From: an uncultured Prevotellaceae bacterium
GTDB taxonomy: Bacteria; Bacteroidota; Bacteroidia; Bacteroidales; Bacteroidaceae
Assembly (NCBI GenBank): GCA_946406585.1
Contig: CAMJLI010000009.1
Coordinates: 1-29,523, forward strand
Direction: 5' to 3'
Length of the DNA: 29,523 bases
Shown here in pieces: positions 6,533-15,517 of the stretch. The notes beneath the pieces are model-generated. The model was given only the letters and a program-made list of their open reading frames with translations. It was not told where the DNA came from and searched no databases. Within the stretch, counting starts at the first letter, position 1. Every line of letters starts with the position of its first letter. Both the position numbers and the translations under genes were made by a program.

Positions 6533-8395
6533 CTATTTCAGGCTCCTCAGGAGACTTTCCAAGGCTTTCCTGCGTTCTGGCCATGTCTTGTAGTCGTCGG
6601 CACGCAGTGTGTGTATCTTGAAGTTGGGGTGGGGCCCATTGTCTCTCTTCATCATTTCCAATGTGCTTGTGGTGATGATGCACGCCTTGGTGATGCCGTC
6701 GTCCACCAGCTTGTCGGCTATGGCATCAGCGCCACCTACCTTGAACCAGCTCTCCATCGTGTCGCCTGCTCCAGGAACCAACTGTATGAAAGAAGGCATT
6801 ATGCGGCCCTTGGGCATGGGCGACATGTACCATGCCTCATTGCTGTTGAGGTCGTAGCCGATGCGGCCGTGCTCTATATTGCCCATGGTGGCAAAGCTGT
6901 ATGGGTTGGAGGGGTTGTTGCAGACGCTGTATTTGAAGCCTTTGTCGGGAGAGAGATACATGTTGCTGGGGTCGGCCACGCGGGTGCCGTCCACCACAAA
7001 GCAATATTTGAAAACGTCGGCTGAATTGTCTTTTATCGTCACTTCCCACACTCCATCTGCATCTTTCTGCATGGCGATGGGCTGGTCGAGCATTTCGCTC
7101 TCAAACAACACCTTCTCTGCATCAGGGGCTTTCATCCTGAATGTGATGCTGCCGTCGCCAAAATCGGGTGATATGATGGGCTTGGGGAACAGGCGTGCCA
7201 TCACACCTGGGGTGAATGCTTGCTCGTTTCCTGTAGCGGCAGGTGCAGGCTTCCCGTTTTGCATCGCTGTCTCGCAGAGTTGTGGGTTGAAGAGGAGTCG
7301 CAGGGTCTTGTCGAGGAAATACTTCGCATTCATCCATGTGTGACCGAACTTGTCGGTGGTGAATTCCTTGACTGTGCGGATGCCTTTCTTGTCGAGAAAC
7401 TCCATGTAGTCGCGCGCTGTGCCGTATAGGAAGTCGTCGGTGCCCACGCCAAGCCAGAACAGGTGTATCTTGCTGTTGGTGTCGGCGGCATTGTCGTAGA
7501 CATTGGGAATGTCGGTGGAGGTGAACGAGCTATAGCTGCACAGATATGAGAACTTGTCGAGGTGTGTCAGTCCGTTCATCAGTCCTTGGTTGCCGCCACG
7601 TGAGAAGCCTCCAATGGCGCGGTGGTCGCGGTCGTTGATGGTGCGGTAATGGCTTTCCACATAGGGCATGAGGTCGTCAACAAGGTCCTTGCCGAAGACG
7701 TCGCCCATGGCAAACGGGTTCTCTGGGGCTTTGGGCAGCAGTTTCGTGGGGTTGCCGTAAGGCAGCACAATGATCATGTCTTGTGCCGCACGTTCTGCCA
7801 GGAGGTTGTCGAGGATGTAGTTCACACGGCCTACTTTGTAATATACCTCTTCCGTGTCGGTGGTTCCGCTGATGAGGTAAAACACGGGATATCTCCTGTC
7901 GCGGCTCATCATGTAGCTTGGTGGCAGGTAGACAATGGCGTTGTTGGTGGCTCCAAGGCTTTTGGAGTAGTAATGCACGTATTCCATGCGGCCGTGGGGA
8001 ACATTCTTGATGTCATGTACCAAACTGCCTGATGGGCTGTGTTTTTCGAGCAGGCTGTTCTTGAATCCCTCGTTGGGGAAATATTGTTCGCAGAGTGGGT
8101 CCATGATGCTTGTGCCGTCCACGATGAAGCAATATGGATACATGTCGGGAGCTGCCGGGCCTAAGGTGACTTTCCACAATCCTGTTTGTGCATCGCGAGT
8201 CATGGCATTTCTGCCGGCAAATTGCACATCCACGGACACTTCCTTGGCCTTGTCGTTCTGGTAGAGGAATGTGACGGTGCCGTCGGGATTGCAGATTGTG
8301 GAGTTTTGCAGGGGTTGCTGCGCATTGATGTTGCCGAAAAACACTAATGATAGTGCGGCGACAATTGCTGTTTTTTTAATGCTTGACTGTTTCAT
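6533..8395 (-). CDS. CE1-type esterase with E-set domain and degenerate second copy
   Basis: This is a 620-residue secreted protein (signal peptide 1-25, FGNINAQ). Residues about 27-115 form an E-set/CBM48-like domain (VTFLYQNDKAKEVSV..., CFIVDGTSIMDP). Residues about 130-370 form an alpha/beta-hydrolase of the esterase-D/feruloyl esterase type, with nucleophile Ser265 in GGFSRGG, an acid around Asp320-321 (GVGTDDF) and His352 (FGHTW). From about 400 the layout starts again: a second E-set domain (SITFRMKAPDAEKV..., CFVVDGTRVADP) and a truncated hydrolase (IEHGRIGYDL..., MESWFKVGGADAIADKLVDD) that lacks the GxSxG segment. The likely substrate is feruloyl or acetyl groups on xylan or pectin. 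The gene is first in the operon with GH43. The start is clear, with a strong -7 box upstream. Confidence 0.85.
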   Translation of the reverse strand: MKQSSIKKTAIVAALSLVFFGNINAQQPLQNSTICNPDGTVTFLYQNDKAKEVSVDVQFAGRNAMTRDAQTGLWKVTLGPAAPDMYPYCFIVDGTSIMDPLCEQYFPNEGFKNSLLEKHSPSGSLVHDIKNVPHGRMEYVHYYSKSLGATNNAIVYLPPSYMMSRDRRYPVFYLISGTTDTEEVYYKVGRVNYILDNLLAERAAQDMIIVLPYGNPTKLLPKAPENPFAMGDVFGKDLVDDLMPYVESHYRTINDRDHRAIGGFSRGGNQGLMNGLTHLDKFSYLCSYSSFTSTDIPNVYDNAADTNSKIHLFWLGVGTDDFLYGTARDYMEFLDKKGIRTVKEFTTDKFGHTWMNAKYFLDKTLRLLFNPQLCETAMQNGKPAPAATGNEQAFTPGVMARLFPKPIISPDFGDGSITFRMKAPDAEKVLFESEMLDQPIAMQKDADGVWEVTIKDNSADVFKYCFVVDGTRVADPSNMYLSPDKGFKYSVCNNPSNPYSFATMGNIEHGRIGYDLNSNEAWYMSPMPKGRIMPSFIQLVPGAGDTMESWFKVGGADAIADKLVDDGITKACIITTSTLEMMKRDNGPHPNFKIHTLRADDYKTWPERRKALESLLRSLK

Positions 8396-8466
8396 GGCTT
8401 TAGTTTTGGTAGAATCACGTTTTGGTTGGTTAGGATATGTTGCCTGATTTCCCAGGTTTCCATTAG

Positions 8467-8474
8467 CAAAGATA
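8467..8474 (-). promoter_or_regulatory. -7 box of the esterase-GH43-DUF456 operon
   Basis: The minus strand reads TATCTTTG, an exact match to TAnnTTTG, about 70 bp upstream of the esterase ATG. No clear TTTG -33 element is present at the usual 19-20 bp spacing, so an activator could be needed. Confidence 0.55.
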
Positions 8475-8534
8475 CGATTTTTTTTGTGACTTTGTTTTCT
8501 AAAATGGAAAAAAGTTGAACTTTTTTACAAAAAA

Positions 8535-8573
8535 ACGGGAGGCAAGCACACTTGAAAGTTGCTTGCCTCCCGT
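8535..8573 (-). terminator. Intrinsic terminator of the FAS1/SusCD operon
   Basis: A perfect 14-bp inverted repeat (ACGGGAGGCAAGCA / TGCTTGCCTCCCGT) encloses an 11-nt loop. On the minus strand it is followed directly by a T-tract (A-run at 8528-8534 on the plus strand). It lies 28 bp past the SusD stop at 8602, so it ends the minus-strand operon and separates it from the esterase promoter. Confidence 0.92.
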
Positions 8574-8601
8574 ATAGATGTCTTTTGCTGTTAGCTGTCG
8601 C

Positions 8602-10416
8602 TTAGAATCCTATCTTGCCGTTCCATTTCAGATACCAGTTGTCGGGTATCGTGAGGTCGGTCTTGATTTCACCACGTACAGATTCCTTGTTGGCTTCTCC
8701 ACGACGGGCGTAAACCTTGTCGGCCATGAATTGGCCTGGGTTGGCAGAGCGAAGGGCGAAGCGTATCAAGTCATAGTAGCGAACTCCCTCGAAGGAGAAT
8801 TCCAAGGCTCCCTCTGTCAGAATCTTGTCCTCTACATAGGCTTGCAAGATGGGCAGTTGCTCTGCCTCTGTCTTCAGTGTGTCTATGGGCAACTGGTAGT
8901 ACTCGTTCATAGGAGTGTAGCCGGAGCCACGGCTGTGGATGCCTTGAGAGTATTCTCTTGCACTTCGTGTGGCTTGACCCATCCACTCTTCCCAACCATA
9001 GATGAAGTAGCGTGTGGGGGACAAGTCGAACTGGCTGATGAAGATGCTGTCGCTTTCGCTCACATATGGATATACCTGTTCCTTGATTACGTTGTTGTTC
9101 AAACCGTTAGACAGTATTTGGAATGCCATGCGCGGGTAGCCGGCTTGGTTGAGTGCCTCTGCCATGCGGAGGAAGACCATCTGGCGGCGGTAAATGCGTA
9201 TGTCGCGATCTGTGTATTTCAAGATGTCTGTAGTCTCGATGCGCTCGCCGGACAACATGTCAAACTGCTCATCTTCTTGCAAGATGGAACACAGGCGCAG
9301 GTCGCCTGACTGGTGCCTTGTCAGTCCGGTGGGTGCGTAGGTGACGGACAGACCATTTACACTCAGCAAGCAGTATTTTTGTGCCTCTGATATTTCTATC
9401 ATGCGGGTTGATGGAACGATGCTGGAATGATAGTTGTTGTCTCTGGTGCTGGTGAAGAAGTCCATCAGCTCGCAGTAGTTTCCTTCTGTACGGATGTTAT
9501 CGCTTGGAATCAAGGTTATCAGCTCGGAATTTTCACCATAGCTTTCATCTCTGAACACATCGGCGTATTCTCTGGTGGTTGGCCTGTTCCATGTGGCATC
9601 ACCTTTTGGCCAATAAGCACGGTCGATGCTTGTGTTGTAGTAGGAATTGTTGCCGTTGCGCTCGCTGATATACTTGTAGTAGCGAAGTGCCGACTGCTTG
9701 AAACTGTCCTTGTTCTTTGTCACGCTGCCATGCCATAGATAGAGGTCGCCAAGCACGATGTTGATGGGGAAGTAGAACAATTGGCTGTTGATTCCACCGA
9801 TGTTGCCGTATCTGGGATACTCGCGTCCGTAACGTTCTGCCAACGGAATGAGGTCGTTGATGAAGTATTCGCAAATCTCAGCGATGCCATACTGTGGATA
9901 GTTGGCTTCTGATTGTTCCTTGGTGAGGATTGGCTTGTCCACAAAAGGCACCTTGCCATAGTTGATTACCAATTGCAGGTAGGTCCAGGCCCGGATGGCT
10001 TTCACGGCAGCGTACTCGCGCATGAAGATGTATTCATTACGGTTGTTCTTCAGAGCTGTGTCCACGTTTTCTATGAAGTAGTTGCAGTTGTTGATTACGG
10101 CATAGTAGTCACGTGGAGAGTTGTATTTGTTCTCTGCACTTACATTGAATTGCGAGATTTCTCTCAGGTCGTTGCTGGCTGTGCTGGTCACATTGCACAG
10201 GTCGCCGCGCAACTCGCCGAGAAGAATGGTGCGGTCGCCCAGTGCTTGCAGTTTTTGCAGGATGCCCGTCATGCCATATATCGTATCGGCGTCATTGTCC
10301 AACTTGTGGTCCTCGGTATAGATTACATGGTCGGACTCTTGATTGAAAAAGTCGGAACAACTGCTAAAACCAGAAATGATGCACAAGGCACTGATGAATA
10401 TGCTGATTTTTTTCAT
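8602..10416 (-). CDS. SusD/RagB-family outer-membrane lipoprotein (second pair)
   Basis: This is a 604-residue lipoprotein with signal MKKISIFISALCIISGFSSC (Cys20) followed by SDFFNQESD, whose acidic residues fit surface export. SusD features are visible: the early helical region with REYAAVKAIRAWTYLQLVINYGKVP, a common TPR-like SusD motif, the ILTEGALEFSFEGVRYYDLIRF segment near residue 555, and a C-terminal ending in NWYLKWNGKIGF. SusD proteins cap the SusC barrel and bind the substrate. The start codon lies 32 bp after the partner SusC stop, so they form a pair. It is the last gene before the terminator. The ligand cannot be inferred from sequence. Confidence 0.92.
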   Translation of the reverse strand: MKKISIFISALCIISGFSSCSDFFNQESDHVIYTEDHKLDNDADTIYGMTGILQKLQALGDRTILLGELRGDLCNVTSTASNDLREISQFNVSAENKYNSPRDYYAVINNCNYFIENVDTALKNNRNEYIFMREYAAVKAIRAWTYLQLVINYGKVPFVDKPILTKEQSEANYPQYGIAEICEYFINDLIPLAERYGREYPRYGNIGGINSQLFYFPINIVLGDLYLWHGSVTKNKDSFKQSALRYYKYISERNGNNSYYNTSIDRAYWPKGDATWNRPTTREYADVFRDESYGENSELITLIPSDNIRTEGNYCELMDFFTSTRDNNYHSSIVPSTRMIEISEAQKYCLLSVNGLSVTYAPTGLTRHQSGDLRLCSILQEDEQFDMLSGERIETTDILKYTDRDIRIYRRQMVFLRMAEALNQAGYPRMAFQILSNGLNNNVIKEQVYPYVSESDSIFISQFDLSPTRYFIYGWEEWMGQATRSAREYSQGIHSRGSGYTPMNEYYQLPIDTLKTEAEQLPILQAYVEDKILTEGALEFSFEGVRYYDLIRFALRSANPGQFMADKVYARRGEANKESVRGEIKTDLTIPDNWYLKWNGKIGF

Positions 10417-10448
10417 GATTGTTGATTCTTTTCTTGTTTGTCTTTTTC

Positions 10449-13400
10449 TTACAGGTTCACCTTGATGCCTGCCACCACCGAACGGCTTTGTCCGAGAAGG
10501 CCGAGGTCAACACCTTGGCCGATGACAGAAGAAGTCATGCTGAACTCTGGGTCGCTGCCAAGATATTTGGTGAAGGTGAGCAAGTTGTTGCCTTGCACCC
10601 AGAACTGCAATCCCTGGATGTATTGAGACTTCAATGGCAGTTCGTAGCTCAGGGTGACTGACTTCAGGCGGAGGTAACTGCCGTCTTCTATCCATCGGTC
10701 GCTGAAGCGTGAGTTGCCCATTGGGTCTTGGAATGTGATGCGTGGGATTTCTGTCTGTTGGCCTTCCACCTGCCAACGGTTCAGCAGGGCTGTGGTCTGG
10801 TTCATGAACCTGCTTCCGCTTTCGAGTTGCTGGCGCATGTAGTTGTAGACATCATTGCCTTTTGAGTAGGTGAAGCGCACGTCGAGTTTGAGGCGTTTCC
10901 AATTCACTGTGGTGAAGATGTTGCCATAGAAATCGGGGTTCGGGTCACCAATGATGGTGCGGTCGTTTTCGTCGATTCGTTTGTTGCCGTCGAGGTCTTG
11001 GAAGTGGATGTCTCCAGCTTCGAAGTTGTTGTGGTCCAAGCCGTTCTTGTCAAGGATGTAGAGCCCGGCTGCTGTTGCTTCTTCTGTGGTGGAGAACACG
11101 CCTTGGGTCTTGTATCCATAGAAGGCGTTGGCAACACCGCCCACTTGGGTGCGAACGGTTGCACCATACACATCATGGTCGATATACTGCAGACCGTCGG
11201 TCAGTTCGGTAATCTCGTTCTTGTAGTGTCCGATGCTTCCGCCCAACTGCCATTGCCAGTCTTTCAAAGCCAAAACCTTGACGCTGGCGCCAATGTCGAA
11301 GCCTTGGTTCTTCAGCTTGCCGCCATTGGTCCAGTTCCTGTCGAGACCGGAGAGGAATCCAAGCGACTGCTGCATGAGCAGGTTGGTGGTGGTGCTGTTG
11401 AAATAATTGGCTGTCAGTGAGAGACGGTTGTTGAGGAAATGTCCTTCCAATCCGAAATTCAAGCGCCCTGTCTTTTCCCATTGGATAGTAGTGTTGCCAA
11501 TGCCTTCAAGGGTGAGGCCTGCAATGTCGCGCAAGAAAGTCTGGGCGCGGAAATAACTGCGTGCCACGTAGTAGTCGATGTCATCGTTTCCGCTGATGTC
11601 ATAGCCGGCAGAGAGGCGCAGGTAGTTGATGCCTTTCACCTTGGCGAGCCATGGCTCGTTGCTGATCACCCATGAAGCCTGGACACCGGGGAAGAGGCCC
11701 CAGGCTGCATCCAGTACGTTTATGTCGCCACCATCGCGGCCGAAACGTGAGGAACCTTCAACTGTCAGGTTGCCCTGCAAGAAATAGCGGTTGCGGAAAT
11801 TGTACTCGGCTTGGGCGTATATTGCCATGGAGTTCCAGTTGTCATTGGCACCTACGTCTTTGGGATGAGAGAGGTTCTCGCTCATGAACGGCGTCTTGTC
11901 GTTACCCGTGTTGTAGCCCAACTGTGAGTTCATCGTATAGCTCTCCCAATTGATGCGTACGCCGGCAAAAGCATGAATCTGGTGGGCTTTGAAGCGGTTG
12001 TTCCAGTCGAGGCGGGTGTCGCTCATCACTGAATTTTGCTTCGAAGCCAATGAACGTACTTCGTTGTCGCATGTGGCGGCTATGCTGCTTACGTAATATC
12101 TTGGCGTACCGTTGATGGGGATGTAATACATTTCATTTGAGTTCACCAAGTTGTAACTGAAATGCTCGGACAGCCACAGATGCGGACTGAAGGTCCATTT
12201 GGGGGTGACAGTCAGGTTGAGCATCGAACTCTCAAAGTGGTTCTTGTTCTCTGCATCACCATATTCGTTGATGGCGGCGGGATTGCCCAATTTCCAGTTG
12301 TATTGGTCGTATTTTGCCAATGCTTCTGAAAGGTATTCCTCTTCGTCGATGTCGTAGTGTACAGTACTCAAAAGACCGCGTCCATAGCTAAAGGGGCTGA
12401 GGAACGGGCTTTTCACGTAAGCAAGGAATGCCGGGCTGGTGGGTGTGCCTTCTTCATAGCCTTCTGGTGCACCGTCGTTACGTATGTTGCGCGTGGTGTT
12501 GGAGAAAGAGGCATCAAAGCGGATGTCCAATCTTTTGAGAAGCTTGATGTCGGTGTTGAAACGAACATTTATGCGTCCCATGTCATTGTATTTCAATGGA
12601 CTTTGTTGATTGGTGTAGCCCACTGAAAGGTTGTAGTTGGCAATGTTGTCGCCACCCTCCACATTTATGCCATAGTTCTGGGTTATGGCTGTGTGGTAAA
12701 CCTGGTCTTTCCAATTGGTGTTCTGGTGGTATTGGGTGTAATAGTAGTAGTTGGGGTCTTCGTTCAGGAACTTGAACTCATTTCTTGTCGTGTTGGTTGT
12801 CTTGAGCATTTCCGATGCATAGTTTCGGTATTGCTCTGCTCCCATCACGTCGATGAATTTCGGTTCCATCACTACACCTGCTGAAATGTTGGCTGTGATG
12901 CGCGTTGCCATCGACTTGTTGCGTCGTGTCTGGATGATGATCACACCATTGGCGCCTTTGGCACCATAGAGGGCTGTACCGTTGCGGAGCACGGTGACTT
13001 TCTCTATGTCGGCGGTGTTGATGTTGGAGAGGATGTCATTGTAGAATCCGTCGTGCAGCATCATGCGACCATATTGCTGGTCGTAGATTACATCGTCCAC
13101 CACGATGAGGGGCTGTGCATTCACGTTGAGAGAGTTGAGGCCCTGCATGAACATCACGCTTCCCACGCCCTGCATTCCGCTGCGGTTGATGGTGTAAACC
13201 TGTGCTCCCAACTGCTTCTGCACCTCGCTCTTGATGTTCACCTCGTTGGAATACTGGAAGTCGTTGGCTGTGTAGTCGTTCCTGACGTTTGTTTCCCTTG
13301 AGTAGTCGGGTTGGAATGAAATGGGGTAGAGGTTGGCTTGGTTTTGAACCTCTCCTTCTTTCAAGCCTATCCTGAGTGGGTTGTGGTCGGGCGACACCAC

Positions 13401-13751
13401 ATAGATGGATGTGGTGAAGACGGGAACCTTGAGTTCATAGGTGCCGTCATCGTTGGTCAGAGAACTATATCCTTCCACTCCATCAGCGGAGACGATACAG
13501 CCTCCGATGCCAAGTTTTGTGGTGGCATCAGTCACTCTTCCTTTCACCGTTCTGGTGTCGTATTGCTTTTTCTTGCTGACAATCGACCTCACCGTATTGA
13601 GCGAAGTGGTCTCTTCCTCGTCATCTTGTGCATAAGCATTTGTGGTGAAGAACATCATGAGACCCGCGGCAATCAACAATTGACAATTGACAATTGACAA
13701 AATGCCTTGCCATATGCGTATGGATGTTATATTTTGGATTTTCATCTTCAT
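10449..13751 (-). CDS. SusC/RagA-family TonB-linked outer-membrane protein (second pair)
   Basis: This is an 1100-residue protein. The signal peptide is unusually long and ends at about residue 41 (TTNAYAQ); its hydrophobic core contains SIVNCQL, encoded by a 7-bp tandem repeat. A carboxypeptidase-regulatory-like domain occupies about 68-140 (VKGRVTDATTKLGIGG...). The plug contains QPLIVVDDVIYDQ and the SusC signature EKVTVLRNGTALYGAKGANGVIIIQTRR. The rest is a large beta-barrel ending in RSVVAGIKVNL. I see no clear TonB-box of the EVVV type between the N-terminal domain and the plug, unlike the other SusC here. It starts 13 bp after the FAS1 gene stop and pairs with the SusD that follows. 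It is expected to import a ligand captured by SusD, powered by TonB. Confidence 0.93.
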   Translation of the reverse strand: MKMKIQNITSIRIWQGILSIVNCQLLIAAGLMMFFTTNAYAQDDEEETTSLNTVRSIVSKKKQYDTRTVKGRVTDATTKLGIGGCIVSADGVEGYSSLTNDDGTYELKVPVFTTSIYVVSPDHNPLRIGLKEGEVQNQANLYPISFQPDYSRETNVRNDYTANDFQYSNEVNIKSEVQKQLGAQVYTINRSGMQGVGSVMFMQGLNSLNVNAQPLIVVDDVIYDQQYGRMMLHDGFYNDILSNINTADIEKVTVLRNGTALYGAKGANGVIIIQTRRNKSMATRITANISAGVVMEPKFIDVMGAEQYRNYASEMLKTTNTTRNEFKFLNEDPNYYYYTQYHQNTNWKDQVYHTAITQNYGINVEGGDNIANYNLSVGYTNQQSPLKYNDMGRINVRFNTDIKLLKRLDIRFDASFSNTTRNIRNDGAPEGYEEGTPTSPAFLAYVKSPFLSPFSYGRGLLSTVHYDIDEEEYLSEALAKYDQYNWKLGNPAAINEYGDAENKNHFESSMLNLTVTPKWTFSPHLWLSEHFSYNLVNSNEMYYIPINGTPRYYVSSIAATCDNEVRSLASKQNSVMSDTRLDWNNRFKAHQIHAFAGVRINWESYTMNSQLGYNTGNDKTPFMSENLSHPKDVGANDNWNSMAIYAQAEYNFRNRYFLQGNLTVEGSSRFGRDGGDINVLDAAWGLFPGVQASWVISNEPWLAKVKGINYLRLSAGYDISGNDDIDYYVARSYFRAQTFLRDIAGLTLEGIGNTTIQWEKTGRLNFGLEGHFLNNRLSLTANYFNSTTTNLLMQQSLGFLSGLDRNWTNGGKLKNQGFDIGASVKVLALKDWQWQLGGSIGHYKNEITELTDGLQYIDHDVYGATVRTQVGGVANAFYGYKTQGVFSTTEEATAAGLYILDKNGLDHNNFEAGDIHFQDLDGNKRIDENDRTIIGDPNPDFYGNIFTTVNWKRLKLDVRFTYSKGNDVYNYMRQQLESGSRFMNQTTALLNRWQVEGQQTEIPRITFQDPMGNSRFSDRWIEDGSYLRLKSVTLSYELPLKSQYIQGLQFWVQGNNLLTFTKYLGSDPEFSMTSSVIGQGVDLGLLGQSRSVVAGIKVNL
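13676..13700 (-). repeat. 7-bp tandem repeat (about 3.5 units) inside the SusC signal-peptide codons
   Basis: The plus strand has three exact ACAATTG units (13676-13696) plus ACAA. On the coding strand they read as CAATTGT units and specify residues 19-25 (SIVNCQL) of the signal-peptide core. A gain or loss of one unit would shift the frame of the whole gene. Confidence 0.8.
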
Positions 13752-13764
13752 ATCATTGTAAAAG

Positions 13765-15495
13765 TTAATTGAGTGGGTTGTTCACATGAGGTTTGAGCAG
13801 TATGCAATCGACGCGCATGGTACGCATGTGCGTGCCGGAGCGAAGTTGCGCGGCTCTTACATTGCATTTCATTGTCAGCGTCACTCGTGGCTCGGTTTCT
13901 TCCAAACCCCAAGTGGCAGTTGGGAACTTGAAATCTTCTGCCACCAAGATTGCATCCACGAGGTCGGGCTGTGTCTCGTAGTTTTGGAGCAGGTTGGACG
14001 TCTTTTGCACTCCATCGGCATCGTTGTAGTTGATGGTGAAGCTCAACACGGTGGGCAGGCGCTGCGCTTCAGTGGCATTGCTGTCGTTGGCAAGTGCAGG
14101 TGCTGTCACCACATAGATGTCATAGCCGATATTCGAGAGCACGTTGGTGATGTTGAAAGTCACACCTGGGTTCACGTTCTTTGTTGCCTCAAACTCCACA
14201 AAGTAGTTGTTGGACACTTTGTTATAGAACTTGTTGTCGTTGGTCACGTTGCGGAGATAGGCGTTGGCTGTCTCTTCAAGTTCGTTCTTCGAGTTCTTCA
14301 CCTTCTCTATTTCCTTGATGGCATTTCTACCCTCAGCTTCGACGATGATCTGTTGGAAGAATGTTTCTTGCTTGTCTATCTTCCAGTCGTTTGCCACCAT
14401 CATGGTGCCGTTGCTGCATTCCACATTCTGTGTGCCGGTAAACACGCCGTTGGGTTCGTAGGGCTTGTTGTACTGGTAGTAGTGCAGGCTGTCGGCTCCG
14501 TATGCGGCACGTCGCAGGGTGCCATTGCTCACGGCGTTGGTGGAGAGTAGTGAGTCTCTTATCGCTGCATCCTTGTTGTTCGTGCGGCTGAAGACGGTGC
14601 CTTTGACGATGGCCAGGCGTGGGTTGGTGTACATCATTGAGTCGCGGTCCAACACGTTCTTTTCATATACGAAATAAGGCTCATATTCCTCGATGAGGTT
14701 GCGCCATACGTTGTTGGTGGGAGCCACCATCCAATAAGTGCTGTCTTCCCTGTTGATGTATGCGTTGACGGCATTGTAATAGAATAGGTCGTTTTGCTGC
14801 TCGAATACCGAGTCGAGATAGACGGTCTTGCCGTCTTCAATGCCTCCAGGAACGCTAAGTTCGGGTAAGAAATCGCGACGGTAGAACTTTTCGTTGTAGA
14901 AGAAGCTTGCCAGACTGTCGAGCTCAGGATTCTTTCGCATGTATTCGAACACGTTGGGGAAGAACACCACCGGGCTGCCCACAGTGAACAGAACGCCGTT
15001 GCTGTAGCGCCTGTTGGTAGTTAAGAACGGTGCGCCATTGATGCTGCTGGTGTTTATCTTGGCGTGCTTGCCATTCATCAGTGTGATGGAGTCGTTGGTT
15101 TGTGACGACACAGAATGGTTGTAGAGGGTGATGTGGTTCTGCAAGAACTCCTTTATTGTGGTGTTCTCGTCATCGTCCACTCTGCCTTTCTGTGCTTGGT
15201 ATGTCTGTATCCATGCATCGGCTTCCGCTGAAGAGAAGTTGTCATTGGTAGGTGCGAACACTGTAAACACTTGGCTGCTTGCCAATGCCTTGTCGTAGCC
15301 GCAGGCTGTGGCGACACGGGCGAAGTTGCTTAGGTTCGGGTCTTGCAGGATGGCATTCCACAAACTTACGCTGGCAGAGTTGATGTCAGCTGCACTTCCC
15401 TTGTAATGGTCATCCCATTCGTCGCTGCAAGCCGTGAAGGTGAGGGCGGCCATGGCCAGCCCTATCACCGACAAATGTATGTTGTATCGTTTCAT
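13765..15495 (-). CDS. Fasciclin (FAS1) domain lipoprotein with C-terminal beta-sandwich
   Basis: This is a 576-residue lipoprotein. Its signal ends in LTFTAC (Cys23) followed by SDEWDD, an acidic stretch that fits surface export. The first FAS1 domain spans about 45-180, with the hallmark VFTVFAPTNDNF at 76-87 and the second conserved strand near NGVLFTVGSPVVF. A second, more diverged FAS1 region (about 190-385) contains YWMVAPTNNVW and MMVANDWKI. Residues about 430-570 look like a beta-sandwich ending MRTMRVDCILLKP, similar in layout to the C-terminus of the neighbouring 696-residue protein. FAS1 domains are adhesion modules in many organisms; the ligand here is unknown. It lies between another FAS1 gene (22 bp gap) and SusC (13 bp gap), so it is co-transcribed and probably part of the same surface complex. 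Confidence 0.87.
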   Translation of the reverse strand: MKRYNIHLSVIGLAMAALTFTACSDEWDDHYKGSAADINSASVSLWNAILQDPNLSNFARVATACGYDKALASSQVFTVFAPTNDNFSSAEADAWIQTYQAQKGRVDDDENTTIKEFLQNHITLYNHSVSSQTNDSITLMNGKHAKINTSSINGAPFLTTNRRYSNGVLFTVGSPVVFFPNVFEYMRKNPELDSLASFFYNEKFYRRDFLPELSVPGGIEDGKTVYLDSVFEQQNDLFYYNAVNAYINREDSTYWMVAPTNNVWRNLIEEYEPYFVYEKNVLDRDSMMYTNPRLAIVKGTVFSRTNNKDAAIRDSLLSTNAVSNGTLRRAAYGADSLHYYQYNKPYEPNGVFTGTQNVECSNGTMMVANDWKIDKQETFFQQIIVEAEGRNAIKEIEKVKNSKNELEETANAYLRNVTNDNKFYNKVSNNYFVEFEATKNVNPGVTFNITNVLSNIGYDIYVVTAPALANDSNATEAQRLPTVLSFTINYNDADGVQKTSNLLQNYETQPDLVDAILVAEDFKFPTATWGLEETEPRVTLTMKCNVRAAQLRSGTHMRTMRVDCILLKPHVNNPLN

Positions 15496-15517
15496 AGATT
15501 CTGATTGTAAATGATGA

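Noticed and set aside
8578..9309. Plus-strand ORF of 243 codons opposite the second SusD gene
   Set aside because: It is antisense to a well-supported SusD and overlaps its terminator; composition is that of a shadow frame.
13676..13700. CRISPR or mobile-element terminal repeat
   Set aside because: The units are only 7 bp, directly adjacent and in-frame within a signal peptide; no spacers, transposase or target duplication are present.
13786..14550. Plus-strand ORF of 254 codons opposite the 576-residue FAS1 gene
   Set aside because: It is a His/Val/Cys-rich shadow frame; the minus strand carries the lipobox and FAS1 motifs.
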